Positions 49,705 through 61,096 of a stretch of DNA of 64,000 bases are shown here, one piece after another (the first letter of the stretch is position 1; every line of letters begins with the position of its first letter). This stretch comes from Apricaphanius iberus. Its lineage: Eukaryota > Chordata > Actinopteri > Cyprinodontiformes > Aphaniidae. The stretch is taken from the NCBI GenBank assembly GCA_028564705.1, contig JAPXFQ010000398.1, forward strand, positions 1,426,001 through 1,490,000, in the 5' to 3' direction. The notes below the pieces were generated by a model. It did not search any database. It was not told where the DNA came from and worked only from the letters and a program-made list of their open reading frames with translations. Made by a program: the position numbers and the translations under genes.

Positions 49705-49929
49705 ATTAAATATACTGTAATCATCAGATCAGTATGGCTCTTTATGTTCTCTTTATCTTTATTTAACGCCTATTTAGTTATAAATGTGCAAAATCTCCTC
49801 AAACGCATTTTACTTATTAAGATGACCTTTACATTATACAACTTGTCGGTTTGTCCAGTCTTTTAAAAAGTGAGAAACTTCTACTTTGGCGCCACTTGGC
49901 GGTAAAAATAGAGAACTACGTTGAGGGGA

Positions 49930-49996
49930 CGATAGCGTCATTACGTAAATATAGTGTTGACGTGGCCTGAGTAGTGGAAACAGTGGTAGCTCGTAG
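49930..49996 (+). other. lysmd3: probable lysmd3 5' leader exon (start approximate)
   Basis: The donor TAG|GTAAGA at 49,996 is the best candidate to pair with the acceptor at 51,864. A second donor, AAG|GTGAGA, lies at 50,019. Just upstream are TTACGTAA and TGACGTGG words, compatible with CREB/ATF-type sites, and a CpG-bearing stretch without a TATA box. No ATG occurs between here and the donor. Confidence 0.45.
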
Positions 49997-51864
49997 GTAA
50001 GAAACCAACCAGCGATAAGGTGAGATCGAAAAATAATCCTGCGGAATTATGGGAGTTACTGTGGACCATTAACCAGACTGGTTTCTCTTTTTATCAGGTA
50101 AAACAATTGTTAGTTTATATCTGTAAACGTCATTCCAGCTGCTGATTAATAGCTGCAATTTTCTAACGTCAGATATATATTCATGTAGACGCGGGGTAGC
50201 ATTAGCCTAGCTTAGCCTCAACTAAACGATCTGAGTTTTCTTTATAGCCGAAGAGTGAACCGTTCATCTATATTGCGTTTATGACTTAAAAATAACGCAA
50301 CGGTTAACTCGAGGCTCTTGTTGGAACATCATGTTGTTGCGTTTTTGTTTCTTATCGATATTTCCGCCTCAGAAAGCTGACTTAAACTGACTTTAGTGAG
50401 ATAAAGCCGATAATTGCCTCGTAATGAACTCATGAACTCTTTCGAGTGGCATTTCCGCTGCGGTAATGACAAACGGTCGGTAAACAATATGAGCTGTTTC
50501 GTGTAAACACGTTTTATTTAAAAATGTGTTACTCTTCATCTTCGTTCTAGCTAACACGTTCATCTTATTCTTTGACTTTTAGATGTTTTTGTTTTTTTAC
50601 TTTGACTTTGCAGATTGTCATATGCGTGGTTTCTGACATCACATGCGGGACGTCTAGGCCAGGTTCCTGACCTTGATAAGCTATCAACCGATCTTTGAAG
50701 TTTGTGTGACTGACCAAAGGGTGTGGACCTAAATAATATATATTATTATACTTAGGCTTTTGGTAATTAAATATTATGGTTAGCGTTTCTACAACCAGTC
50801 AGTGTGTCATTTTTTTATGAGTTAAGAATTACCAGTTTGATCTTATGTCATAAAAATTATACACACTGGTGTCCATTGTTGTGGTATATCAGTATATTGT
50901 AATCCATTTCGTCCTTTTAGTGCAGTGCTTACATTTGGGATTGTATTTACAGCTTTGTTACATCTCAATAAATATAGATGCCCTATGCTTTTATAATCAG
51001 TGATATCAAATACCTCTGCTTGTACATAATAACTACTACCCTGTGGGGCCCAGAGACACTAAAGCAAGGGATCCAATTTTTAAAGGTGTAGTTATTATAA
51101 CTTTGTGGCCCGTTCCCAATCTCGGGTTTTTGACACATTTACCTGGCGATACAGACTTCATTCTGAATTTTAGTAATTAACTACACAATAAAATAACTTT
51201 AAAACATTGCTTTTCTATATATATATATATATTTTACCTGTCACAATCAGCCTCGAATATTACTTATTCTAGAGTGGAGGCAACGTTGCACCATGTGTGT
51301 AAGAGAGCATTCGCTGTTCTAAAACATTTTTTGAAAACATGTTTTAGCATTTCACAACAGAAATTAGTACGGCTAGCATTAGTGAAATAGTAATTTCTGT
51401 GTGTATTCACTAGGGAAACATAAAGATCATTAATTGTACTCAGATTTTCCAAAAGAATGCAAATCAAAATTCAGTATGTTTAGCTTCAATGCACTTTGTC
51501 TCCTCAGATATTTGTACTCAATAAAACCCAATCCTACAAGTAAACAGCACTTACTACTGTCCTAATTGTAAAAGATTAGTTAAACCCCCTCCTCTACTTA
51601 TTAAGAAAAGCTACTGAAGCTCCATATTTGTTGAATTGTGTTTGCACAATTTTGCTAATTTTTAAGAATATTACCAAGATTATATTAATCCATAACAACT
51701 AATTCAACAAATGTAAATATTTTAATTCAAATTCAGCTATTGCCAGACTCAGAAGTAGGTCATAAGTGTTTCAGAGTAACTTAGTGAATGTCTGAGTATG
51801 TGTTTCCCAAGTATAGGTTTTGGAAATAAGGAATCTGTGTTTTTTTTTTTCTTTTTTTGCTCAG
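49997..51864. other. lysmd3 intron 1, nothing recognised
   Basis: AT-rich intron with a short TA run at 51,217-51,232 and a long T-rich acceptor tract ending TTTGCTCAG at 51,864. Confidence 0.5.
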
Positions 51865-51874
51865 AGTGAATAAA

Positions 51875-52141
51875 ATGTCCAGTAGAAGTCAACACTATGG
51901 GTTCCAGTCAGCCACCATGGTGCAGCCAGCCAACGGCGGCCATGCCTATCTGTTTGGAACCAACGGGTCTGAGAACGACCTGTCTGAGGAGGACGGAGAA
52001 AGTTTTGAGCTCCGGTCACGGGGTAAAGAGAGGCTGCGTAAGAGCACATCCAAGGAGCGGCTGGATGATATTATCTACCTTAGCAGGGACATCCAGGAGG
52101 GGGACACCCTGAACAGCATCGCCCTACAGTATCATTGCTCA
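51875..52141 (+). CDS. lysmd3: lysmd3 coding exon 1
   Basis: Eighty-nine codons from the first ATG after acceptor TTTGCTCAG. The ATG context AAAATGTC has A at -3. It carries the acidic N-terminus and the first half of the LysM domain, ending QYHCS. Donor GTACGT, phase 0. Reading through the donor gives sequence unlike the family, so the frame stops being coding there. Confidence 0.96.
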
Positions 52142-55100
52142 GTACGTCTTTTCTCTTACTATTTGATTGTTTTAAGCACACAGAACCATCCCCCTGCACC
52201 GTTTACACATTTGCAGCAAAATCTGACCACCAGTTATTTGGTGAGTTGCGGTTTACCAAGGTATCTGATTACCAGAATCCTCTGAAAGAAATCAGGGATT
52301 CCATAGAGAGGAAACATACAGTTTATGATGAAGGTGGTGAAGAGATATTAAGAAGCTCTGGCTTTGCACCAGCTGCGTTGAGTTTGTGCTTTGTATGTGC
52401 ATGGCTACATTTGCATAACTGCAGCTACATGTATGAACTCCCATCACTCACCTTGTTCCAGTTTAGTCGACAGCCATAAACAGAAAATGGTTTTGTGCGT
52501 TTCATGGCTGATGTAATCCAAAATGCAACCAAACTCAGTCACTTACACTGAATGAAAATTGCAGCATTGGTTTGCTAATGATGAATGAAAAAAAGAAAAC
52601 AAAATGCAGCAAAATGTGTTCTTGTTAAACTCTGCATTTGTCAACAAATTTTTAGCGATGTACTCCTTATATAGAAAAGTGCTGCAACCCCTAATGTATT
52701 ATCTTGGGAGCCAAACTTGAAATGATAATGCTCTGGAAATGCGACACTGCTTGTGTAAAAGCCAGACTTAGAGGTCGCAATTATGCCTGGGAAACTTTCA
52801 GCCACCTGAGTTCAGAAATATTGGACAATTTTGCCGCTTGAGCAAAGCAGCTATGTTGGTTAACATCTTGTCCAGTATGATAGGAAAAAAAGGGGAAACA
52901 ACCTTGTTGAAAAATTCACCCATCTATTTCAATAGATTTACAGTCTGTGCTCAAAAAGGAATAATGCAGCTATAAACAGTTAGCTGCTACTGATTCTTTT
53001 GTTGACACACCTAAAGTGTCGGTCGCAGTTTGTGGCTCCCGTGGTATGGATGTGTAAAAAGGACGAGTGTCAAATAATCTCGTTAATTGCGATCAATTAA
53101 TTACAACCATTTTTAGTGCGCAGTTTTTTTTAAATCCCGTTAATAAAAAAAAATCTTTAATGTTATGGTTTCTGTATGCTAGCTGCCTTTTAAATGAAAT
53201 CTGCTTGACTTGTTAGTGGTTAACCACACTCTGAAGTGGAGTTCAAAGGCTGTAAACGTATCATTTAGCTGACTGCTTTCTATTGCAGTGGGGAGGGCGA
53301 GGTGAGGGGGATCAGGGAGTTGCAGAAAGTTTTGCCGCCGTAGCTATATTTAGGGAGGTTTTTAGACACCCCTAGCAATTCTATTTTAAAAATAAAAAAG
53401 AATAATAATAGCAACTTGTTATGGGGTGATTGGATACTTTTGGGCGAAGCGTGTAATGTTGTTACTCTTCTCACCGAGCAGCGGGGCGCTGTGCCGTACC
53501 AAACCACTCACCGCCACAGAAAGCAACCAATCTACACCATAGATGTATATAAAGGCCATAAATGTCTATGGTCTGCACTACACACTTCAGCTCAACCCAG
53601 CTTCCCAGGTCCAGCTGTATGAAAAATAAGGTGTTTATAACGTATTGTTTTAACCTGTAATACAGCTGTACTCAGGGCAGACATTTACCCCACTGTAGAG
53701 CCCCGCACTGGAACCCTCAGCCCGAAGATCCCGAGGGCCGGGCTTCGGCCCGACGACCCCACAATAACCTTGTACACGGGCTGGGCTCGGGCACCTGTAT
53801 TTTTCAATTGAATTATTTTTATTTATTTAGTAAAACTACTAATTAAAGAACTATGTGTTTAAATGGAAACACTTGAACGCAGCAACAGCTGCGCACATGC
53901 ACCTCCCTTTTGTAGGCCTACCTCACTTAACACACCGGATTCGCGAGACTTCCCGTCTCCCACCAAACATGGAGGACATAAAGAAAAAGATTGAAAATGG
54001 CGAATTGAAGAGCTTGAACAACACCAAGGGGAAACCTCCGTTCTGGAGTAAGTTTAATTATTAGTACAACCCTTCATATTGAGCTAACCGGGTTTTTTCA
54101 GTGTGTTGTATGCAAAGCTGTCATATGACAGCAAAAAAACAGCTTCATCACGTCTCCAGAGACATTTTGAACGGTCATGTGGCGGATCCAGCAGAGCCCC
54201 TATTTTAACCTGCTATTTTATGTCCACTTTTATCCGTCAGAAACCATTCGTTTATTCACAGAAAACTAGAATGCTGTTTTTTTTTTTTTTTCAAACTGCA
54301 GAGCGTTTGTATTTTCAGAGCAGCAGATTCAACTTACGAACGCACCCAATTAATATAGCGTTCTATCACGCTCAAACAGTGTTATGGGAGGTTAAAGAAA
54401 AAGTCGGGCTTGATACGGGTTCAGGTCTGAGAATTCTGAAAACCTGTCGGACCGAGCTGGGCTGGCGATCCACCCTCTCGGCCCAGGGCCGGGTTTACAT
54501 AATAGGCCTGCGGAGGGCACTACCCCACTGATTCTCTTTTAAAAGCCTTTAGGTCTAGCAAGGTTCCCAGGCCATTTGAAAAAGAAAGGGACTTATAAAA
54601 AGTCTAGTATAGGAAGTCTTTCTAGGAACTGAAAGGCTTCTCAACAATTGTTTAACCCATTTTTTCCCTCCTGAATAAATAGTTAAATAGAAGGTAGGAT
54701 TTTTACAGTGTGAAATTAATGTTCCAATGAAGTATAATTTAAGGCTTTTTTTTTGCTCACCTTTCTCAGGGATACTCATACATGAGTCCTGCACTATACA
54801 TGTGTTGGGTCGCAATGATCTAATATTTTCCCCCATCCCATTCTGGAAAATTAAATCGATTAGGAAGGAAGAAAAACTGGAGCAAGTAGAAAAGGTTTTA
54901 TGTGTGATTAAAGTGCTGCACTACATTAAAATTGGCCCCTGTATCAGACTTTTCAGATATTAAAAGCCAATGCAAATGTTTAAACGCTATGAACTGATTG
55001 TTGTGTTTTCTAGGTGGCGGACATTAAACGAGCCAACAACCTCCTGACAGAGCAGGACTTCTTTGCTCTACGTTCCATTAAGATTCCTGTGAGACGCTTC

Positions 55101-55706
55101 AGCGTCCTCACAGAGACTCACAGCGCTGGTCCTCCAAAACCAGTCTCGCCTAGTGGACCCAAACGGTTGCCCCAGATTTCAGCCACCACCCCTCTCCCCA
55201 TAGAGTCCTCCACAGACTCTTGTTCCTCGGCTGACAGCGTTGAAGGATTCCTCCTCGAGAAGGACAAGGACATCGAGCAGCTGGTGAAATCCACAGGACC
55301 ATCTCGGAGCAGCCTAAGCGAGGTTGTGTCGTCCTTAACGCTGCAGCAGCAGCCGCTGCTGGGGGGAGTGGAGTATAAACCAGTACAGAGAAAGGACCCC
55401 TACTATGGAGCAGACTGGGGCATGAGATGGTGGACGGCTGTGGCCATCATGTTGTTCGTGGGCATCATCACACCCGTGTTTTATCTACTCTATTACGAGG
55501 TACTTGTAAGGTCCGATGGCAGCCACCACGGCATTCCTACCCAGACCTACGGCAACGAACAACAGGAACAGCTAAAAAGTAAATCCTTGGACATTCAGGG
55601 AGAAGACGGGCGTCCTGGGGAGGGACCCGTGTTCCAAGCAGACCCGCAGAGAGACAGTGTGGAAAACCCTGCAGCTGTCAAACGTCAATTGCATGAGAAA
55701 ACATAG
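51875..55706 (+). CDS. lysmd3: lysmd3, LysM and putative peptidoglycan-binding domain-containing protein 3
   Basis: Two coding exons, 319 residues (human about 306). Single-pass membrane protein of the Golgi/endomembrane system; mammalian LYSMD3 has been linked to Golgi integrity and chitin sensing (family knowledge). Order: acidic low-complexity N-terminus, RSRGKERLRKSTSKERLDD basic linker, LysM domain at about 71-115 spanning the exon join (EGDTLNSIALQYHCS|VADI), Ser/Pro-rich middle, and the conserved juxtamembrane RKDPYYGADWGMRWW. One transmembrane helix follows at about 229-251 (AVAIMLFVGIITPVFYLLYY), then a short hydrophilic C-terminus. It is divergent from adgrv1 and convergent with polr3g, as in other vertebrates. 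Confidence 0.97.
52142..53695. other. lysmd3 intron 2, 5' part
   Basis: Unassigned sequence. The part at about 53,060-53,170 has GTTAATTGCGATCAATTAAT-type words seen in hAT-like MITE ends, but no pair of ends was found. Confidence 0.4.
53696..54522 (+). mobile_element. hAT relic with BED zinc-finger remnant
   Basis: Perfect 8-bp duplication CCCCACTG (53,688-53,695 and 54,523-54,530). Ends TAGAGCCCCGCACTGG and, inward from the right, TAGTGCCCTCCGCAGGCC. GC-rich subterminal repeats of GGGC/CCGGG lie at both ends. Inside, plus-strand frames give KPPFWSKF, then after a frameshift SYDSKKTASSRLQRHFERSC, resembling a BED-finger region of a hAT transposase. The catalytic domain is deleted. Confidence 0.78.
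54531..55013. other. lysmd3 intron 2, 3' part, nothing recognised
   Basis: AT-rich sequence leading to the acceptor at 55,013. No element boundaries are seen. Confidence 0.45.
55014..55706 (+). CDS. lysmd3: lysmd3 coding exon 2
   Basis: 230 codons plus TAG. Acceptor TTTTCTAG directly before GTG GCG GAC. Second half of LysM (VADIKRANNLLTEQDFFALR), the spacer with DKDIEQLVK, the transmembrane helix and the cytosolic or luminal tail. AATAAA words lie 23 bases after the stop (55,729-55,734) and at 56,464-56,469. Confidence 0.97.
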   Translation: MADIKRANNLLTEQDFFALRSIKIPVRRFSVLTETHSAGPPKPVSPSGPKRLPQISATTPLPIESSTDSCSSADSVEGFLLEKDKDIEQLVKSTGPSRSSLSEVVSSLTLQQQPLLGGVEYKPVQRKDPYYGADWGMRWWTAVAIMLFVGIITPVFYLLYYEVLVRSDGSHHGIPTQTYGNEQQEQLKSKSLDIQGEDGRPGEGPVFQADPQRDSVENPAAVKRQLHEKT

Positions 55707-56615
55707 CAGGGCTTTGACTTCTACAGATAATAAACTAAATTAATTAAACTCATTTTCAAATAGTCTTATTGATTTGAATAGTTTAATCTGATTTGCTGGG
55801 ATCAATTGAAAACAGTAAAGGCTGGTAAACGGGTAGTGTTGCAATTATTTTTGTTTCAGTGTGTCAATTTCCATGCTTTTTAGAGTAGAAGCATCGAAGG
55901 GCTGAAAGAAAAATCAACCTCACGTTTAGGCGTTAGGTCAGCTTTAACAGTTATTGCTCCCAGGATATATAACATGCATTTGTTATTTATACTGTTGCAC
56001 TTTAAGCCAACTGTAAAGGAATATATATATTTCTAAGAAATTAGACGAAATATGTCCCTTATATTTATCATAAATGAGTGGATATGTCTTCGGTTTTGTG
56101 GATTTGCTCCATTTTTGTTCCACTTTCTCCAAACCAGAATTGGAATTCAACCACTTGCTGCTTCTTAAAGGTAGGCTGCTGCCTGTGTGGTTGGTTAGAA
56201 TTAATTTATTGTGAAAACAGAGCATTAGTTTTTTTTCTTTACACCATCAGTATTTGAATGCCAGATTCTGTCTGTTCTTGCTTGCTGTTGAGAGCGTCCC
56301 CATTGACAACCGGCGCTTGTTGGGAACACTTGCATGCGTGACCATGTGAACCTTTAGACTTCTTTATATAGCCCTTTTATTTCAGTGTTATTTTGATTTC
56401 CTTTGACAAAGCATAATTGAGAAATTGACAGTATGTGCCTTCAAACTGTGGTCCGGCGTGGAGAATAAATAAATATATTTTCAATACATTTCTTCTTTGA
56501 ATTTTCAGACATTCTTATTTATAATGTTCAACGGAAATCTGTAACTCAAAGTTCTGCTCAGGAAAAAGTGCCAACTTAAATCTCAAACGTTTCTTGCATA
56601 ACTTTATGCTTCGTG
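55707..56615. other. lysmd3/polr3g convergent 3' region
   Basis: The two stop codons are 909 bp apart. Plus-strand AATAAA at 55,729 and 56,464 can serve lysmd3. Minus-strand AATAAA (TTTATT as written) at 56,377-56,382 and 56,205-56,210 can serve polr3g. Use of the distal signals would make the two 3' UTRs overlap on opposite strands. Confidence 0.6.
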
Positions 56616-56705
56616 TCAGTACGTTGCCTCGCCATCCATGTTATCGTCGCTGTCTGCAGCAAAATCCTCTCCGTTGTCGAAGTAGTTCTCAATATAGTCG
56701 TTGTC
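56616..56705 (-). CDS. polr3g: polr3g coding exon 7 (C-terminus)
   Basis: Twenty-nine codons plus TGA: DNDYIENYFDNGEDFAADSD then DNMDGEATY. It is the most conserved end of the family. Acceptor CGTGTAG, phase 0. Confidence 0.95.
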   Translation of the reverse strand, partial: DNDYIENYFDNGEDFAADSDDNMDGEATY

Positions 56706-59700
56706 CTACACGAAAAGCAAACACAACCGTGAACGCAGTCTTCACATGAATGCCGATGTGTGCTACGTGAAACATCTCCAAATGAGCTCAAGGTTTACCT
56801 CTTCAAGGTCTTGTTCGTCGTACTCTTCCTCTTGTATTTCTTCATCATCCTCGTCTTTTTTCTTCTCTGCCTCGTCGTCTGACTTTTCAACATTTCCGTC
56901 GTCTTTCTTGGCCAGTTCCTAAAATTGAAACATGATGAATGATAGAGGCTCATGCTGATCTTGGAAAAAAACAAACAAAAAACTGGAGAGTTTTGAGGCT
57001 TATTTAAGTTCATTATGAATCCCTCTACAGTTCCTTGTAAAGGTATCCTCTTCTTTCAATGTATTGGTGTGGGATGTAATGATCAACACAATATGGTGCA
57101 TCATGTAGAAGTGGAAGGAAGAGACGAGCTATGGGAATGCTTTTCTTTGCAGGACAAGAAAGATGGGTAGATTGCAATAACAAATACAGATAAATCCTGG
57201 AAGAAAACATTTATACTGAAAAGCACTTCAGACTCCAGAAGACATATTAACCCATATGCATGATTTAAAGCTGCTTTAATCCAGTGAAATACATTGAAGT
57301 TTATGGTTGTAGTGTGACAACTTGTGAAAAATATGAAGATTAAGAAAACCTTCATAAGGCCCAAGTTCTCTCCCCCTTGAACTGCTGGGTTTGCACTGCA
57401 CATAGAAAAGCCAGAAATTAATAATTGGCGTTATGAGATAGATTAACCATTGGGGCATTGATTTGAGTTATTCTTAATTGATTTTGAAAATTTCTGAAAC
57501 TGTGCAAAACATAAAAGGTGAAACTCCATGTCCTCCAGCTTTTCTCTGAACGCTGCACAAATTCAGAGCCCACATAAAAGCATTACAGAAAATTTTCATG
57601 CACATTAGGAAAAGAGATGAGGCTCACATCTAATTTGCTCAGAACATCCGCTGCTGCTGCTTTGTCTGAACTTTTCACAGTCTTCTTGTTCTTTGTGTCT
57701 GTAGAAGTGAGAAAAATTGCATCTTATAAACACCGAAACAGATCTGTTACGCATAGGAAGACTTTTGCTTACCTTTAGTTCGAGGCTTTTTAGTCCGGGG
57801 CATCAGCTCTTTCGGAAAAAGATTCCAGTCTAAAGCACCAAGAAAGATACATGCATTAGCTGTGGGAGGAGCGGGTTTCTGAATTGTCATTCTGTTGTCA
57901 TTCTCCAAATACCTGGAGTCCATCTCTCGTCTTCAATCTGCCTCTGCTTCAGATATCTTTCTGTGTATTTCTCCAGGTCTGTTTCAAGAAAACAAAACAA
58001 AAGCAACCTTGATGCATCTTTAAATAAGCATAAAGCCATAAAATGCATCTGTTGTACCATTGATCCTTGGACACAGGAGGAAATCAGTTTATTGATATGC
58101 CATTAAGCCCAGGCGGAAAACTCCACTGGGCAAATTTGAGGCCATCTTTATACTGTCTATGAGGCCAACCTGGAAGTGACAAAATTTACAGTTTCCCTCC
58201 CATCCACTAGGGGTTGGCTCCAGGAAGGAGCAATTTCCCATTAGGCTAGTTTCCACTCTGGGATCTTGACCGGACCTTCCTGATATGAGTTTGTCTCCAC
58301 TTCCTCAGGCCGACAGGTCCATTTCAGGAACCAAGAGAGTACTTGTACGGCCCTGCCGGCCCGGCCCGATGAAGAGGACACATGCGGGTATTGGGACTTT
58401 CCAGTCAAGTTAACCTAAAGTTCCGATAGTGGAGACGGGTCTATAAGCCGATTCTGTAAAGCCAAATGTGTATGAAGACACTGCGGCTGAGAGGAACGGG
58501 CCAAAATATCACACTGTCAGAAAAAGAGTTGCCCTGAAGTTCCGATAGTGTTAACCCGCCTATTAACTTCTATGTAAAAATAGAAATAAAAATGTTTACA
58601 GCCTGGTTAAAAAAAACAAAACATTTTATGTTCATTAGAACAGGTTTACAGTAATGACAACTTAGGTGGGTAGATTTTTTTTTTGTTGATAACTCATACA
58701 TTTAGATGTAATTTAAGATAGAAATAATGAAATTATGAGCAATTTTCATTCATGTTTGGATGTTAATGGTGCAGTTATTGGACAAAGATGGTTTGCTGTG
58801 GTATTGATTTACACTAACAGCCGGTCAAAAAAACGTCTCCCTACGCTTCACTTTTCCCATATTTTCCCCAAAAGCCTGACACACCTATCTTTAGACAATT
58901 TAACCCGTTTCTCTTTCCTTTCCAGCTCCATCTGGTTGGATAAGAAATGTTGATCCACAGATAATTTCAGATCTCTTCAGAGATGTTAAATTGAACCCAT
59001 CTCTCATACATTAGATGGACTGGTCTCATGCAGGGGTCCTCCTCCTCCTGAATGATTTGCATTCGCTCCAGTCTGAGGTCAGAAGCGCTCTGGAGCAGCT
59101 GGTGATCTAGGATGTCTCTGTCTGTACATAGCTGTATTGATCTTTCCCTTTATCCAGGCTACTCTCCCAGTTCCTGCTGCTGAAAAACATCTCTACAGCA
59201 TGATTCTGCCACCACCATTTTTCAATGTAGCAACAGTTTTGGCCATGTTATGGGTGTTTCTTGGTGTTCTCTGAACATTATTCCTTGCATTCATGCCAAA
59301 GTGATAAATCTTTGTTAAAGATTTTTACTATATTTCTCATGGTCTGGCCACGCTACCAGATAGGTGGATTGCTGCAGATATGCTCGTCCTTCTGGAAGGT
59401 TCTTCCTTTCTCCACAGAGCAACGCTGGAGCTCTGACAGAGTGACCGTCGGATTCTTGGTCAGACTCCAGGTAAGCTTTAGACAAATCTGAAGGATTATC
59501 TGTGGAAACAGGATACACCTAAGGACAATCAGAGTGTTTCTGCTATGAAGACTTATTTATATGTGATTTCTATGTTGTTATTTCTTTTTTTTTTTTTTTT
59601 GCAAAATGAACAGCGTGTCCCTATAGAGTTGTTTGAATAAAGTTGTACCATAAAATTTGAAAAAAGTGAAGCCCTCCGGATGCATTCTGGATACACTGTA

Positions 59701-61061
59701 GGTTTGTGAGCTCAATTCACCTGGTAACATTTGGAAAAAAAAACACATTTTATAAAAGAACAACTGAACTACTTACCATGGATGCACTTGCTCAAAACAT
59801 TAACTGTGAAATGCTTGTAATGACGAGTCAAAGAAATCAGATTAAAACTGCAAGATGAGATGGCAGCCATAACTCAATACCTCCAGAATTATGCTCTTTC
59901 CCTTTTCCTTGGTAAGACCTATATTAAATGTCTTTAGCGCTAAAAGCCGCTTTAGCTTCCCTCCCAGCAACCCAATTTGTTTTTCCTCCAGAAATCCTCA
60001 GAGACCTCAGGTTTCTAATGGACCGCTCTCATCCTCACCTGCTCTGTTGGACTGAACTTTGATGTTGTGAGGCAGCCGCTGCATCGTGCCTCTCATTTCC
60101 TGCTTCAGCGCCAGCATGTAGTCTTCGTCTTCTCCAACTTTCAGTGGAACTGGTTTAAATTCTGTGTTCTGGAGAGTTTGAGATTGTGTGATGAAAAATA
60201 ATAATAACAAAGTTGTATTTTAACTGGCTTGTTTGTTTTTGATCTGCACTCTAAAAACGAGGTATTCAGGGTGCCTGCACATTTTCCACTTCAAAAAGTT
60301 GTATACTTTTTCCTCACTCACAAACCGTATAATCTGGATAGGTTTTGTTCAGTCTGTGTTCCAAGATTCGTAGAAAAAAAAAAACCTGGATGCTAACATT
60401 GGCTTCCGCTTTGGCTGTGTCGTAAAGGGCTAATTCACTGATTTTTGGTATCTCAAGCAGCTTACATTGAATCTAATTCTAAATTTCAGTCTCATGAAAT
60501 CTGCACCAGATTTCCAACATTAAATACAGATTTTTTTTTTAAATCAGACTGTGTTCTTTGATAACTTTAATTTGTAATGCAATCTAAAATTCAATCAAAT
60601 TAAAATCTCTAAAAAAGAGAGAAAAAAGTGTTTTTACACAATCTTACAAAGGATATTAATAACTCAGTCTGCCTATGTATATAAATTGAGTTCAATTTCT
60701 CAGAAGGGAGCATAATTGATATATGTAAACACCTACTCATCTAAATGATTTATTTAACAGTTAAATAGGTGCATAACAATTTTTTTGTAGTGTATAAAGC
60801 CCCCAGTTTATTAATAATTGTCAGTCTTTTGGGGGGAAACAGAGGGGCTGATTTGAAAGATATTCAGGCAATACCCTTTATCTAAACCAAACACTTCTTC
60901 AAGTGGCTTTAATACAAAGGTGTTATTCTCTATAGTATACTTTTCCTCTGCGGAACGTTAATAGACTTCAACTAGTGCAAACAGAGGGTTCAATCTGTTA
61001 AGAAATGTAATTTTTTGGGATGTTTTAGAAGTGAAATTAAATTAGAGGTTATGTTGGGCTC

Positions 61062-61096
<35 letters not shown>

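Larger units (their letters stand above)
45601..49930. other. adgrv1-lysmd3 intergenic region (divergent genes)
   Basis: About 4.3 kb between the two divergent leaders. It holds a TA-flanked MITE, a Tc1-like relic and a hAT-type element, listed separately. CpG-containing sequence at 45,600-45,910 is the probable adgrv1 promoter side. The part at 46,480-47,700 shows nothing I recognise. Confidence 0.5.

Noticed and set aside
51857..51874. Upstream extension of lysmd3 (reading MLRVNK before the ATG)
   Set aside because: It begins at TTG inside the pyrimidine tract and crosses the splice acceptor; the first ATG in the exon matches the family N-terminus.
52142..52285. Continuation of lysmd3 exon 1 past 52,141
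   Set aside because: Sequence after the GTACGT donor is unlike the family; the LysM domain continues exactly at 55,014.
53690..53800. CpG island or alternative lysmd3 promoter
   Set aside because: The GC-rich block is the subterminal repeat of a hAT element with a perfect 8-bp duplication; a matching block lies at the other end.
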